Shown: piece by piece, positions 26,341 through 37,700 of the stretch
Layout: every line of letters begins with the position of its first letter
How positions within the stretch are numbered: position 1 is the stretch's first letter
Origin: a virus
Reading direction: 5' to 3' (one strand)
IMG/VR virus record: IMGVR_UViG_3300037493_003174
Coordinates: 1 to 64,000 of that record
DNA length: 64,000 bases
Position numbers and translations under genes: made by a program
Notes under the pieces: generated by a model
Told to the model about the DNA's origin: nothing
What the model saw: the letters and a program-made list of their open reading frames with translations, nothing else
Databases searched by the model: none

Positions 26341-29307
26341 ATGGCAACGTACTTACAAGGAGTTACAGATTATATACCACAGTTTCAACCGTTTCAACCG
26401 GACCTGAACTTCTATGGTAATATAATGCAAACTAAGCAAACCCAGTATGATACAAACTGGAAGTCTTTAAATAAAATGTATGGTCAGTATTATAATGCTG
26501 AGCTTACCCGTGATGGAAACATTTCAAAAAAAGATAGTTATTTAAAAGAAATTGAGTTTAACTTAAAAAGAGTATCACAGCTGGATTTGTCTCTAGAACA
26601 GAATGTAACTCAGGCAACTCAAATCTTTAAACCATTCTATGAAGACAAGTCCTTAATGAAAGATATGGCTTGGACAAAGAATTACAACAACCAAAGCAAT
26701 AGAGCAGAAATCTTTAAGGTTTCATCTGATGAAAAAGATAGAACTCAGTATTGGGAAACAGGTGTTAGAGAAATGCAATATTTAAAAGATGAGTTTAAAC
26801 TTGCTACAGATAGTGAAGCAATGAACTTTTCTAATGTAGAGTATACTCCTTATGTTAATGCTGTTGAGAAAGCTCAGGATGTTGCTAAAGAAGCTGGTCT
26901 TTCTGTTGAGTCAGTTGACTTTAGTAAAGATGGTAGATGGATTATAAAGACTAAGAATGGTCAACAACTTGTTGAACCCTTACAAAAGTTATTTGAAGCA
27001 CGCCTTGGTAGTGATCCTGCTATTCAAGCTGTATATAAAACACAGTCTTTTGTAAATAGAAAAGATTATGCATATTCTAATGCAGCACAATTTAAAGGAG
27101 ACAAGAATGCAGCAGAGATGAAATATCTTGAAAACAGTTTTAATGTTTTAAAAGAAAAAAGTACTGCAAGATATAAAGGTCTTCAAGAAAATTCTAAAAG
27201 CTATGATAATAAAATTGCTGATATTGAGAAGCAAATAAAAGATGGAAAAGCATCTCCAGAAGCTACACAAGCTTTAGAGCAGTATAAGATGAACAAAGAG
27301 ATCAATGATAAAGTTTTAGCCCGCGCAGAACAGGAACAAAAAGATCTTAATGGTGGTCAGTCAAGTACACCAACTACATCAAATGGTTTTGTTAATCCTT
27401 ATGGAGATCTTAAATCATTAAGATGGAAAGTTGATAATGGTATGGCTTCTTTGCTTATGCAAAAAGATTTAGATGAGGCAGCAAACATATTTGCATTTAA
27501 AGATGCAAAACAAGATATGGATGCTAATCCATATGCTGTACTTGCTGATAAACATAAGTATAGCATGCAACAAATTGCAACTAGAAATGCTGGTCTTGCA
27601 AATGCAGCAAGAATCCGTAATGAAGGTGAAAGAAAAACCATGCTTGACAAAGCTAGACTTACTGCTGGAACACATTATCAAGATGAACAGACAGGAGAGA
27701 TCAAACCAATTGAAGCTCTTGATCAAGTGTTTACAAGACAGAATGCAAGTGGAACGGCAACTCCAGAATTAGATATGAGAAAGGTGAGCAAGCAGATAGT
27801 TTCAATACAAACTAAATCTGTTGCTATTCCTTATTTAAAAAATGTAACCACACTTCTTGATCAGCTTGTAGCTAGCAAAAGTATGACAGAAAAACAAGCT
27901 TCTCAAATACTTGGTTATAACAAGAGTCCAAATATTAATAGAAAAACATTTAGTGATAAGCTAAATAAGTATGGAGTAACTTGGGTTACTAGTGAAGTTG
28001 GTGTAGAAGGTTTAAATAAGATAAAACGAAACATGTCTACATGGTTAAGTCAAAATAATCAGTTGTCAGGTTTAGATGGAACAGCTTATAATAGTTTTAA
28101 AAAATCATCATTAATGTTTGATGACTATACAAATTACTTAAAGGCTGATCAAGAGTGGAAAGCAAAGTCTTCAAAAGAAGTAGAAGGTGAATTAAGAAGA
28201 TTAGGTTATAAGAATGTAGATTACTTATATGATAATAATGGTAAGCAAAGAACTAAAGTAGAATACTTTGATGCACTAGCAAAAGCAGGTAAGATAAGTA
28301 AATCAGATGCTAAAGATTCTAAATCATATAAATCAGAAAACAGAACCTGGTTACAAAAACTTGGACCAGGTAACTGGATTGATATGGCTGTTGAAGCATA
28401 TAATGCACCAGATATTGATTATGATGAAATGGTTGGTGCTGCTAATAAAGTATATAGTACTGGAAAAGTAAAAGCTCAAGTTGTTGGTTTAGACAAACTA
28501 GGATCAATGTCAGGTTCAGGTACTTTTGCTCCTAATTCAAGTTCAATATTTGTAAATCCAAAAGGTCATACATCATCAAATATAAGATTTGGAGAAATAC
28601 TTTCAGATATGAGTAATGTTGATTGGGGTGCTAATAATAAAAACAAAGTAACATTTGGAGGTACTAGCGCAAATTCATATAATACAGCTTCTGGAAAAAA
28701 TAATACTGGTGTTGCTTTACTTGATCAAATTAGAGCAGAGTTAACTAGACCAGGTAAAACTAAGATGGGTAACTTTAGAGTTGACGTATCACCAATTGCA
28801 GCTGGAAGTATTAACAAATCTGCAGTTATTATTTATCCAGATGCAACATGGTTAAAAGGACAAGTATATACTAAAAATAAAGAAGGTGTAAAAACTAAAC
28901 CTGGATTAATTAGTGCAACTGAGTATGATCAAATTATGAAAAATGGTGTGTCATATGTAACTGATTCAGGAAATATGACAAACTCAGTTTATATGAGTGC
29001 TTATCAAACACCTTTAGAATCTTATGTTGATTACTTAGATACTAAAGGTCAAGCTTATGTTTATACTGATCCTTTAAGTTCTAACTATTCATTTAGTATT
29101 GAAAAAAACAAACTAGGCACAGGAGATTATATAACAACTTTTAAATATCCTGTTTGGAATAATAGTACAAAAAAATATGATTTTGAAACTGCAAGAGACA
29201 ATGTAACCAACTATGGTCAGGGTATGGAACAAGCAAGATTTCAAGCTATGGATTTGATAGAAAAGTATAAACAAATTAATAAAAGTTCATATAATGGCAA
29301 CAGATAA
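26341..29307 (+). CDS. Cargo-type internal virion protein, 988 aa
   Basis: The N-terminus (MATYLQGVTDYIPQFQPFQP, then NFYGNIMQTKQTQYD, LNKMYGQYYNAELTRDGN) is a strong signature of an internal protein widely conserved in crAss-like phages. Long helical and charged stretches follow (about 230-470), with a basic and Ser/Asn-rich C-terminal half. No enzyme or membrane motif is seen. The last 14 bases overlap the start of the 1806-aa gene. In structures of related phages, such cargo proteins travel inside the virion with the DNA and are ejected; that role is inferred here by family. Confidence 0.7.
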   Translation: MATYLQGVTDYIPQFQPFQPDLNFYGNIMQTKQTQYDTNWKSLNKMYGQYYNAELTRDGNISKKDSYLKEIEFNLKRVSQLDLSLEQNVTQATQIFKPFYEDKSLMKDMAWTKNYNNQSNRAEIFKVSSDEKDRTQYWETGVREMQYLKDEFKLATDSEAMNFSNVEYTPYVNAVEKAQDVAKEAGLSVESVDFSKDGRWIIKTKNGQQLVEPLQKLFEARLGSDPAIQAVYKTQSFVNRKDYAYSNAAQFKGDKNAAEMKYLENSFNVLKEKSTARYKGLQENSKSYDNKIADIEKQIKDGKASPEATQALEQYKMNKEINDKVLARAEQEQKDLNGGQSSTPTTSNGFVNPYGDLKSLRWKVDNGMASLLMQKDLDEAANIFAFKDAKQDMDANPYAVLADKHKYSMQQIATRNAGLANAARIRNEGERKTMLDKARLTAGTHYQDEQTGEIKPIEALDQVFTRQNASGTATPELDMRKVSKQIVSIQTKSVAIPYLKNVTTLLDQLVASKSMTEKQASQILGYNKSPNINRKTFSDKLNKYGVTWVTSEVGVEGLNKIKRNMSTWLSQNNQLSGLDGTAYNSFKKSSLMFDDYTNYLKADQEWKAKSSKEVEGELRRLGYKNVDYLYDNNGKQRTKVEYFDALAKAGKISKSDAKDSKSYKSENRTWLQKLGPGNWIDMAVEAYNAPDIDYDEMVGAANKVYSTGKVKAQVVGLDKLGSMSGSGTFAPNSSSIFVNPKGHTSSNIRFGEILSDMSNVDWGANNKNKVTFGGTSANSYNTASGKNNTGVALLDQIRAELTRPGKTKMGNFRVDVSPIAAGSINKSAVIIYPDATWLKGQVYTKNKEGVKTKPGLISATEYDQIMKNGVSYVTDSGNMTNSVYMSAYQTPLESYVDYLDTKGQAYVYTDPLSSNYSFSIEKNKLGTGDYITTFKYPVWNNSTKKYDFETARDNVTNYGQGMEQARFQAMDLIEKYKQINKSSYNGNR

Positions 29308-32300
29308 TAATGTACCATTCAGTTCTTTAGATTCACTAGGTCCGGAATATGGAAGTATTAATACTCCAACAATTGATGCTAAAGGATTAGCAGCATTTGA
29401 AGGAGATAGGATTGATATGCCTAAAATAAATTTTGAGGCATCTGAAAGTTTTACACCAACTTTACCTGATGTACAAAATCTAAATAATCCGGCTGCTCAA
29501 GTTAGAAAAAATGTTGTAGGAATCTCTCCTAGTAAACCAGGTGTAAATAAAAATGCTAGTGTAGATGATTTAAAAAAGTCTATGAAAGATTATGCATTGG
29601 CTACTATAAGAGCAACTGCAGATAAAAATCAATATGGAAAGATCTATTCATATAATGCTGGACCAGATGGTAATGCATTTTATAAAAGATATCAAGCTTA
29701 TGGTCAAGAAAAGTTTGATGCAATTGGGTTTTCTCCATTAAGAGATAATGAAGCATTGTTTAATGCTAGAACCACTCAGTGGGATGATTTTAGTAGAATG
29801 ATGACAAACTCATTTGTCCCGCTCTTTACAAGAGGTTTTGTATCAGGACCAAAGTCATTAGGCAGAATGCTTACTGGTGATTTTACTGGAACAGATTTAG
29901 AAGATGCGGCAGCTTATGAAGAAGCTGCTGCTATTGGTCAATCAAGTAAAGGAGGCTTTGGTGGCTTTGCTACTAATGCTCTTATGAATTTTTCATATTC
30001 AGCTGGTATTATTACTGAAGCTATAGTGGAAGAAGTTGGTTTAGCATTAGCTACTGTAGGTACAGCAGGAGGAGCAGCTCCTATTCTTGGTGTTAGAACA
30101 GGTATAAACATTGGAAGAATAGGAAAAGCACTATATAAAGGAGTTAATTTTGCTGGAGATGGTATAAAAGCTATTAATAAAACTCTAGATGCAGTAGGTA
30201 GTGTAAAAGGAGCTAGAGAATTTTGGAATGCTAGTAAAGGTTTTGCTAAGACAGTGAATCCATTAAGTAATACTTTTGATGCATACAACTTAGCAAATAA
30301 AGCAGACAATCTTAATAATCTTGGAAGAGCATATAAAACTGCTGGTGGTTTTTATAGAGATGTAAGAAACATCAATATGGCATTATCAGAAGCAAGACTT
30401 GAAGCAGGTATGGTAGAGAATGGTATTTATGATAATCTCTACAATGAATACTATGCAAAAAACAATGAAGCTCCATCAGATGATGTACAATATGATATGA
30501 TGAAACAAGCCAAGAAAGGATCATTAAATACCCTTTACTGGAACACAGGTCTTATCTATGGATCAAACTTAATTACATTTCCAAACATTGTTGGTCCTAA
30601 AGGTGGATTAAGAAACTTTTCTAAAGCAACTATTAAAGAACTATCAGAAGTATCTGGTGGTAAGTTTGGTAAATTAGGTAAGGTTGTATATGATCAAGGT
30701 AAAAAGAAGTTTGCCTTTGAGAAAAATAATTTTAAAAATTATGTAAAAGGCTGGGCAAAGGATCCAATACATAAATCATTAGGTAATACAGTTGGATATT
30801 TCAAAGCTAACTTTACTGAAGGTATTCAAGAAAACTTACAGGAAGTTATTGGTGGTGCTAATGAAAGATATTATACAGATACATTTAAAAGTGGAGCAGT
30901 TCAATCACATAATTATAGTAAGTCAGTATCACAATATGATTACTTTTCTGATGAGTTAGGAAAACAATTCTCTGCACAAGGATTTGAAACATTTGCTTCA
31001 GGTTTTGTAATGGGAACATTTGCATCTCCTTTAAATAAAAGTTTTGAATATCTTGGTGTTGGCTTTAATAGAATGTTCAATAAAGAAGATTATCAAAAAC
31101 TAAAAGATAAGAAACTTGAGATAACAAAAGATTTAGTTAATAATCTAAATGGAATTGATGTTAAAGATTTCTTAGATGCTAAAATATTTAACTATGGTCA
31201 ACAGGATATTATATCTAAAGTAAAAGAATCCGGAAGTAAAAAAGAAGCAATGGATGCTGATCATGAGGGTTTATTAAATCAAATGGATTTACTTATTAGA
31301 AATGGTAGTTTAGAATCATATCAAGAAAAGCTAAGAGATCTACAACAACTAACTCCAGAAGAGTTTGAAGATGCTGTTCCTACTATACCTAAAGGTGAAG
31401 GTGCTAAGTATCAAACTAAGATTAATGATACCATTGATAAAATGGATAAGATTAATAGTAGATATAAAACCTACAAAGAGAAGTTTGAGAATCCTATTGA
31501 TCCAGATAATCTTCCTCCAAAAGGAACTCCTGAATATGAGAATGCTGTGACTTTGCATAATGCATGGGAAGATTCTATTAAGAATGCTGTGTTCTTCAAT
31601 GAAACATTTGAAGATACAATGAAAAGAAAAAGAGATATTTTACAAAAGTTTAATACTCAAAAGCCTTTACAAAGTTTAACTCAAAGAGACTCAGAAGTTA
31701 TATTTGATAATGATAAACTACGTAATGAAGTTGGTTTACTTAAAAATGAAATTGAATCTCTTAAGCAATTAAAAGATCCTGCATCTAAAGAAGAATTAAA
31801 AAAGAAAGAAAGCAAGCTTGCTGCAATGCAAAAACTTGGTGAATCTACAGTTAGCTTTACAAACTTCTTTAATAGATATGAAAGATCTGCAGAAATTAGA
31901 GAGGTTCTTCAGAAAGAAAAAGGTGATGTACCTGTAACTGATGAAGAAGTAGAAGCTGTAATGGATGAATACTTTGGAGAGTTTAGTGAAGAAAATAAGA
32001 TTAAACAGACATCTGAATATGAAGCAGCTTTTAAAGATTACCTTAAAACTGTTGCAAATGTAAATAAGGATTACTTGTTTGATGAGAAGGTTGATGAAGC
32101 CTTTGAATTACTTACAGATCATCATAAATTAGATTCTGAAGCTAGATCACTTATTAAAGGAGTTAACTTACTACATGACCCGGCAGGATTTCTTGATCTT
32201 GTAGAAAGAAACCAGAAATGGATGAAAGATCTTTATGCAAGAAGAGGTGAGTACTATCAGAAAATGATAACAGATCAGTTTGACATTGTAGTAGATAATG

Positions 32301-34714
32301 CTCTCTTAAATGCATTAGCTAATAAAAGTGTATACATTAGTATGGATGACTTTGCTGCTTGGAAAAATGAAGGTATTCCACCGTCAGAGTTTTATGATCA
32401 TGCAAGAAAGTTAGTTATACCTGAAGGAACAGAAGCCTATGATGTATATTATATGCTTTTTGATCAAGCGGCTCAATTAAAAGCAGAGAAAAGTGGAACA
32501 GTACCATCATCATTAGATGCCGTTCTTAATGCAGATTTAGAAAAACTTGAATCACAAAAAGAAGCAGAGCTTAAGAATGTTCCAATGATTGAAACAAAAG
32601 TTTCTAAAGGTAAGTTAGAACCAAATTCTTCTGGTCAAATTACTGCTAAGATGGTACAGGAACAACTTCAACCAAATACATATGCTGAAGCAAGTTATGG
32701 AGATGAAGACAATTTTATATTGTTCATGGATGAAGCTGGTAATCTTAGAGAGAATGATGCTGAGGGAGCTGTTGTTGAAGTTAATAAGGTACCTGTTGCA
32801 TTTACTTCTGTAGAAACTTATGTGATTGCAGAAAGACCTAATCCAGAATATGCCCAGGAGATTGAAAAAAGATATGAAGATCTTAAAGAAGACAGGATCA
32901 ATCAGTATACTGCGCAAGTAGAAGAGGTTGAGAAAAAAGAAAAAGAACAAAAGACTACAGAGATAGAACCAATTACTTCAGCTACTTCATTAGAAGATAT
33001 TATCAGACGTTCTCCTGCTTTGTATAACAAGCTTAATAAAGAATTTACTGAAAGAGTTATTAAGAAAATGGATTCAGAGGAGTATGTAAATATGAATTCT
33101 GAGCAAGAAAGAAACTTGTTTGAAAAGTTTCTTCAATCTGATCCAATTGCAAAAGGGCTTATTGATACTTACAACAAAGAGCAAAAGCTTGATGAAGCTA
33201 CTAAAGAAACTGGTGAGAAAGAAGAATTTGAATTCATGTATCAAGGTAAGATGGTTAAGACGGCAGATCTTAAAACCATTCAAGACCTTGAGAAAATGAA
33301 AAGAAGATTTGACAAGATGATTAAGGATATTAATGAGAGTGAAGATGCTACTACTGAAGATATGACTAACAAGTCTAAGTATAGTATTATCTCTAAAGAC
33401 CTTGAAAAACTTATCAATACAAGAACTAAGAATGATGCTAAAGTATCAGATGAAATTACTGCTGATGAATATAATGACTTTGTTGATAATGGTATAGTTA
33501 AAGCTGGCCGTATCACTAAGATTGCAGAAAAAGTTAAGAATGGTACAGACCTTACTCAACAAGAGAAAGAAATGTTCCAAGATAAAACTACTGAGATCAA
33601 TGAAGAGCTCCGTAAGATGAATGAGAAAGATGCTGCTAAAGCTAAACCATCTGACATAGAAAAGGAACTATTTTCAGAAACTGATAGTAAAGGAAGAATT
33701 AATACTGTTTTTTCTACTACAAAAGAAAAAGATGGATTAATTAAAACAACATTTACTTTTAATAGATCAGATAAAGACCCATCTCAAAGAAACAATATGA
33801 TAACAGGTATTCCTGTAGAAAAAGCATTAGGTAATAAGTATACTATTGATGAGGAATACGTACCTGAAGGAGCCAAAGTAGTTGGAGTTTCTGAAATTAG
33901 AATAGATAAAACAGGTGCAGGAGCAACAGTTACTTTTGAAATAGATGGAGAAAAATCTCAAGGTGAAGTTAAATTAAATACTAATACTACTTATGATGCA
34001 GAACTAGCTGCTTTAGAAAGTACTTCTGCTGCTGATACAATTCCAGAAGATCCACAGTCTAGTGATGATGTTGATTCACCAACACAAGATAGTGATTCTA
34101 GAAAAGTAGAAGTAATTGATGATGCTAAGAGATATTCAATTGATGACTTTAAAGCAGATGTTGCAAAAGTTAAAACAATGGATGAGCTACAACAAATTGT
34201 TTCAGACTTACACATTAAAGTTTCTGAAGAAGCTGTTGCATTTGAAGATTTACAAGTTATGTCTGAACTAGCTAAACAAAAAGCTGCAGAAATAAGAGCT
34301 GGAGATGTAAAAATTGATCCAATTGGTTTAACAGAAGGTACTCAAGTTATAGCAAAAGAGATTATCTTTGATAATGCAAATATGTTTGCAATGGCTAATG
34401 ATACTCTTGTAGTCAAGTCAGTTGATAAAACAAAGAAAACTATTACAGTTACTCCTATGGGAAGTACAGAAGAAATGACTGTAGGCTTTGATAAGTTAAA
34501 TGAAATGTTTATATTAAAAGATACAGTAATGGACACAACAGAACAAGTTACAGAACCTGTTACTAAAGAAGAACAGGAAATGGTTACTCAGTCATCAGAT
34601 TTAGCTGATACTATACTAAACAGTCCTGATCAGTTAACAGAACTTGAGAAAACTGTTTCTAAGAAAACAGTTAGTGAATTAGATGCTGAGTTATTAGAAG
34701 ACTTGAAATGTTAA
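29294..34714 (+). CDS. Giant helical virion protein, probable ejection protein
   Basis: The protein has 1806 residues. A hydrophobic Gly/Ala-rich region at about 230-275 (GIITEAIVEEVGLALATVGT) could insert into a membrane. Long charged helical and coiled-coil regions cover about 570-1000 and 1150-1430. Near the C-terminus, around residues 1675-1740 (GTQVIAKEIIF... KKTITVTPMGSTEEMTVGFD), is a small beta barrel-like stretch. No catalytic motif is visible. It overlaps the cargo-type gene by 14 bases and ends 3 bases before the RNAP gene. This arrangement suggests a partner of the RNAP in the ejected complex or a channel former across the cell envelope. Both ideas are inference. Confidence 0.6.
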   Translation: MATDNNVPFSSLDSLGPEYGSINTPTIDAKGLAAFEGDRIDMPKINFEASESFTPTLPDVQNLNNPAAQVRKNVVGISPSKPGVNKNASVDDLKKSMKDYALATIRATADKNQYGKIYSYNAGPDGNAFYKRYQAYGQEKFDAIGFSPLRDNEALFNARTTQWDDFSRMMTNSFVPLFTRGFVSGPKSLGRMLTGDFTGTDLEDAAAYEEAAAIGQSSKGGFGGFATNALMNFSYSAGIITEAIVEEVGLALATVGTAGGAAPILGVRTGINIGRIGKALYKGVNFAGDGIKAINKTLDAVGSVKGAREFWNASKGFAKTVNPLSNTFDAYNLANKADNLNNLGRAYKTAGGFYRDVRNINMALSEARLEAGMVENGIYDNLYNEYYAKNNEAPSDDVQYDMMKQAKKGSLNTLYWNTGLIYGSNLITFPNIVGPKGGLRNFSKATIKELSEVSGGKFGKLGKVVYDQGKKKFAFEKNNFKNYVKGWAKDPIHKSLGNTVGYFKANFTEGIQENLQEVIGGANERYYTDTFKSGAVQSHNYSKSVSQYDYFSDELGKQFSAQGFETFASGFVMGTFASPLNKSFEYLGVGFNRMFNKEDYQKLKDKKLEITKDLVNNLNGIDVKDFLDAKIFNYGQQDIISKVKESGSKKEAMDADHEGLLNQMDLLIRNGSLESYQEKLRDLQQLTPEEFEDAVPTIPKGEGAKYQTKINDTIDKMDKINSRYKTYKEKFENPIDPDNLPPKGTPEYENAVTLHNAWEDSIKNAVFFNETFEDTMKRKRDILQKFNTQKPLQSLTQRDSEVIFDNDKLRNEVGLLKNEIESLKQLKDPASKEELKKKESKLAAMQKLGESTVSFTNFFNRYERSAEIREVLQKEKGDVPVTDEEVEAVMDEYFGEFSEENKIKQTSEYEAAFKDYLKTVANVNKDYLFDEKVDEAFELLTDHHKLDSEARSLIKGVNLLHDPAGFLDLVERNQKWMKDLYARRGEYYQKMITDQFDIVVDNALLNALANKSVYISMDDFAAWKNEGIPPSEFYDHARKLVIPEGTEAYDVYYMLFDQAAQLKAEKSGTVPSSLDAVLNADLEKLESQKEAELKNVPMIETKVSKGKLEPNSSGQITAKMVQEQLQPNTYAEASYGDEDNFILFMDEAGNLRENDAEGAVVEVNKVPVAFTSVETYVIAERPNPEYAQEIEKRYEDLKEDRINQYTAQVEEVEKKEKEQKTTEIEPITSATSLEDIIRRSPALYNKLNKEFTERVIKKMDSEEYVNMNSEQERNLFEKFLQSDPIAKGLIDTYNKEQKLDEATKETGEKEEFEFMYQGKMVKTADLKTIQDLEKMKRRFDKMIKDINESEDATTEDMTNKSKYSIISKDLEKLINTRTKNDAKVSDEITADEYNDFVDNGIVKAGRITKIAEKVKNGTDLTQQEKEMFQDKTTEINEELRKMNEKDAAKAKPSDIEKELFSETDSKGRINTVFSTTKEKDGLIKTTFTFNRSDKDPSQRNNMITGIPVEKALGNKYTIDEEYVPEGAKVVGVSEIRIDKTGAGATVTFEIDGEKSQGEVKLNTNTTYDAELAALESTSAADTIPEDPQSSDDVDSPTQDSDSRKVEVIDDAKRYSIDDFKADVAKVKTMDELQQIVSDLHIKVSEEAVAFEDLQVMSELAKQKAAEIRAGDVKIDPIGLTEGTQVIAKEIIFDNANMFAMANDTLVVKSVDKTKKTITVTPMGSTEEMTVGFDKLNEMFILKDTVMDTTEQVTEPVTKEEQEMVTQSSDLADTILNSPDQLTELEKTVSKKTVSELDAELLEDLKC

Positions 34715-34717
34715 GCT

Positions 34718-37700
34718 ATGAAAATACAATGTGCTTTATCTGAATCTCAGATTAAAAAATTATATTCTAATGTGTATGGAAATATGGTTGAACAAGGAGA
34801 CGCGTTTAACCCTGAGCAATACATGAAGGATTTGTTCAATAAGATTGCAAAAAACTCTGATGTAGATACTGCAGCTAAGTTTATGCAACAAGTTCCATCT
34901 ATGATTGGAACAGCATCCTTCCGTCCGGCTCTGGAAGATTTTGAAATTAAAACAGATTCACTAAAACCACTTATCAAAAAGTTTAAGAAGTCTGAGAATG
35001 GTATTGATAATACTGTTAAATTTTTTAGACCACAACTGGATCCAGATGTTGAGAAAGAACTTATTGAAAAGAAAGCATTAAGTGCATTTCATATTGCTGA
35101 GAAGACTAGTGATACAGTTCCTGCTGATCCATTTAACTATCAGACATACTCATCTTTGTCAACTACTTTTCAGGAATTTATCTCTAAGAATCCTAATGAA
35201 GATATTCAAACAGAAACTTTTGATCCAGGAAGAAGAACAATTTATTCTACTCTTGCCGCAATTAGAGAAGAAGCAAATAACAATACTCCATTAAGAGAAC
35301 TTGTATATCAAGATACTATACTTAAGTTAAAGCCTGTAAGGTTATCTGAAGTAGATGAGAATCTATTGGATAAGACAACAAAGAGATTGGTCAATAGGGC
35401 AGCTTATTTGAAGGGGTCAGGTCAGGCACAATCTTATGTAACAACACCAGATAATATATTCCTAATGGTTATCTCTGATAAAGATGGTATTCCATTACAG
35501 TTTAATGAACAAGGAGATATTGTTGCTGAAGGTGGTCAACTTGTTTACCAATTCTTGAGAGAGGTTAGAAAGGATGGGAATAAGTTTAAGGTTACAGATA
35601 TCTACGGAAGGTCAGAACAAATTATTGATCCGGCTATTCTAGCTGAGAAATCAGGTATTACATTAGAAGAAGCTCAAGTAAGACAACAGGATGAGTTTAA
35701 AGAGCTCTATGAGTTTAGAGAAAAGCTTATTAAAGGTGACTCACCTTTAGTTGACATTGTAGGAGTTAGCCAGGGAATAAGTGAGATTAAACCAAATGCA
35801 TTAAACTTATCCAATATCAGTATTATACTAGAAGATAATGACCATGCAATAAGAACATTGTCTGTTGTTAAATCACCACGTTCTGGTTTTGAAAAAGGAG
35901 AAGGAGTTATTACTATAAAAGGTGTTGAATATAAAGTTGACCGTCCAAACTTAACTGCAGAACTTACTAAAAAGATTGCTACAGTCTTGACTAACAAGGA
36001 GTTAACAAACAAAGAAAAGTATGATTATGTATCTCAACTCTTAGCAGACAAGGCATCAAATGATACAAGAAAGCATGAACTTGAGTATCTTGAAAAAACA
36101 GATAAACTAATGTTCTCATATTCTCCAACAACTTTTGCTGAAGGATATAGTAAGTTTATTGATGTAGATCTTAACTCACCAGAAGCATTCCAACAAATTA
36201 CTGATGCGTTAACAAATGCTTCAGGAAAAGATGGTAAGTACTTTAGTGCTAAAATGACTTATAGTGATAATGCAATTGAGAAAGGTTATCAAGATTATGA
36301 TTTGGCAACTAACACATTGTCAGATGATTACCAAGATTACTTTGCTTTAATTAAAGGTCTTCCAAATACTAAAATCTTTGCAGATATATCTATTGATAGT
36401 AGATCATTCAATAGTTACATGGGATTTGCAATTCCAAATCAGTTCACAGAACAACTGGCAAAAGCTCAAGAGTCAACTGAGACAGTAAACAAAGATGACT
36501 TCTTTGAGTCTATGGTAGATGAAAGTCTTACTCCAGGAGAAGAGATGTTCAATACTCTAATGAAAGAAGCAATTTCAACAGAGGCCAGAGGATGGAAAAC
36601 TATTGTTGATCAGGAAACAGGTAAGCTTCACAAGGACAATTACTACATGTCAACTTATTTAACTAACCAGTTAAAAAATAATGCTAGACGGTTTACAAAA
36701 GAAACCATGCAAGAAGTACTTGATAATTATTCAACTTTCAGAAGGCCAAGTAAAACTGAGATGGAAATCATCCAGAAGGAATTTGATAAAGCATTTGCTC
36801 CTCAAGTAACTAAAGCTAAATCAATTGAAGAAGTTCAAAATGAGATTAATAGTTATATTGATCCAAAGAATGTCCCAACTCCAGAAAGCAATGGTCCGGG
36901 TGATGCATTCTTCCTAAGAAAAGGAGACCTTCCATCTGATGTATCTACTGAGCAGGTAGAAGATGCTAAACAATGGTGGGCAAACTCTCCATTAAACAAA
37001 CACATTGGACTTAAACAAGTAGCAAACATTGTTAATTCTAATGCTTATGCAAGATTCATTGCTTATGGTGCTGCATTAAATGGCAACCTAGGTATGATTG
37101 AAGTTGCAGCAACTGGGAATATGGTTGATGTTTATCATGAAGCTTGGCATGGCTTCTCTCAATTATATCTTACTAAAGCAGAAAAGAAGGCTCTATACAA
37201 TGAAGTACTTAGAAGAACAGGTAAAAGCTTAAGCTTCTTTGAAATTGAAGAATTACTTGCTGAGGAGTTTAGAGATTATGCAAAGAATCAAAAGACAGTA
37301 AAAGATGCACCAAAAAGAAATAGTCTTTTTAGAAAAATACTTGATTTCTTAAAAGCATTATTTGGAAAAGGTTCAGTTACAAATCTATCTGAGATAAGTA
37401 CAGTAAAAGAATTATTTGATAATTTATATTTAGGTAAGAATCTGAATAACTACACACCACTTATAGACAATGTTATGTTTGACTTGCTCTACAGAAACAG
37501 TGGTATAGTTAAACCAGGTACTGAGACAGATCAAGTATTAAATAGACAAGACTCCAACTTATTGAAAGATAGTATGGATTCTATTATCTCTGATATCATT
37601 GACAATGAAGTAAGTAAAAGAGATAATAAGGGAGCAACTTTAAGTATTCTTTTGGATAAAAGAAACCGTGAGCCTCTTTATAATATGATTAAGCAAAATC

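Noticed and set aside
29938-30309. Minus-strand frame of 123 codons opposite the 1806-aa gene
   Set aside because: Hydrophobic shadow of the Gly/Ala-rich segment in the real gene.
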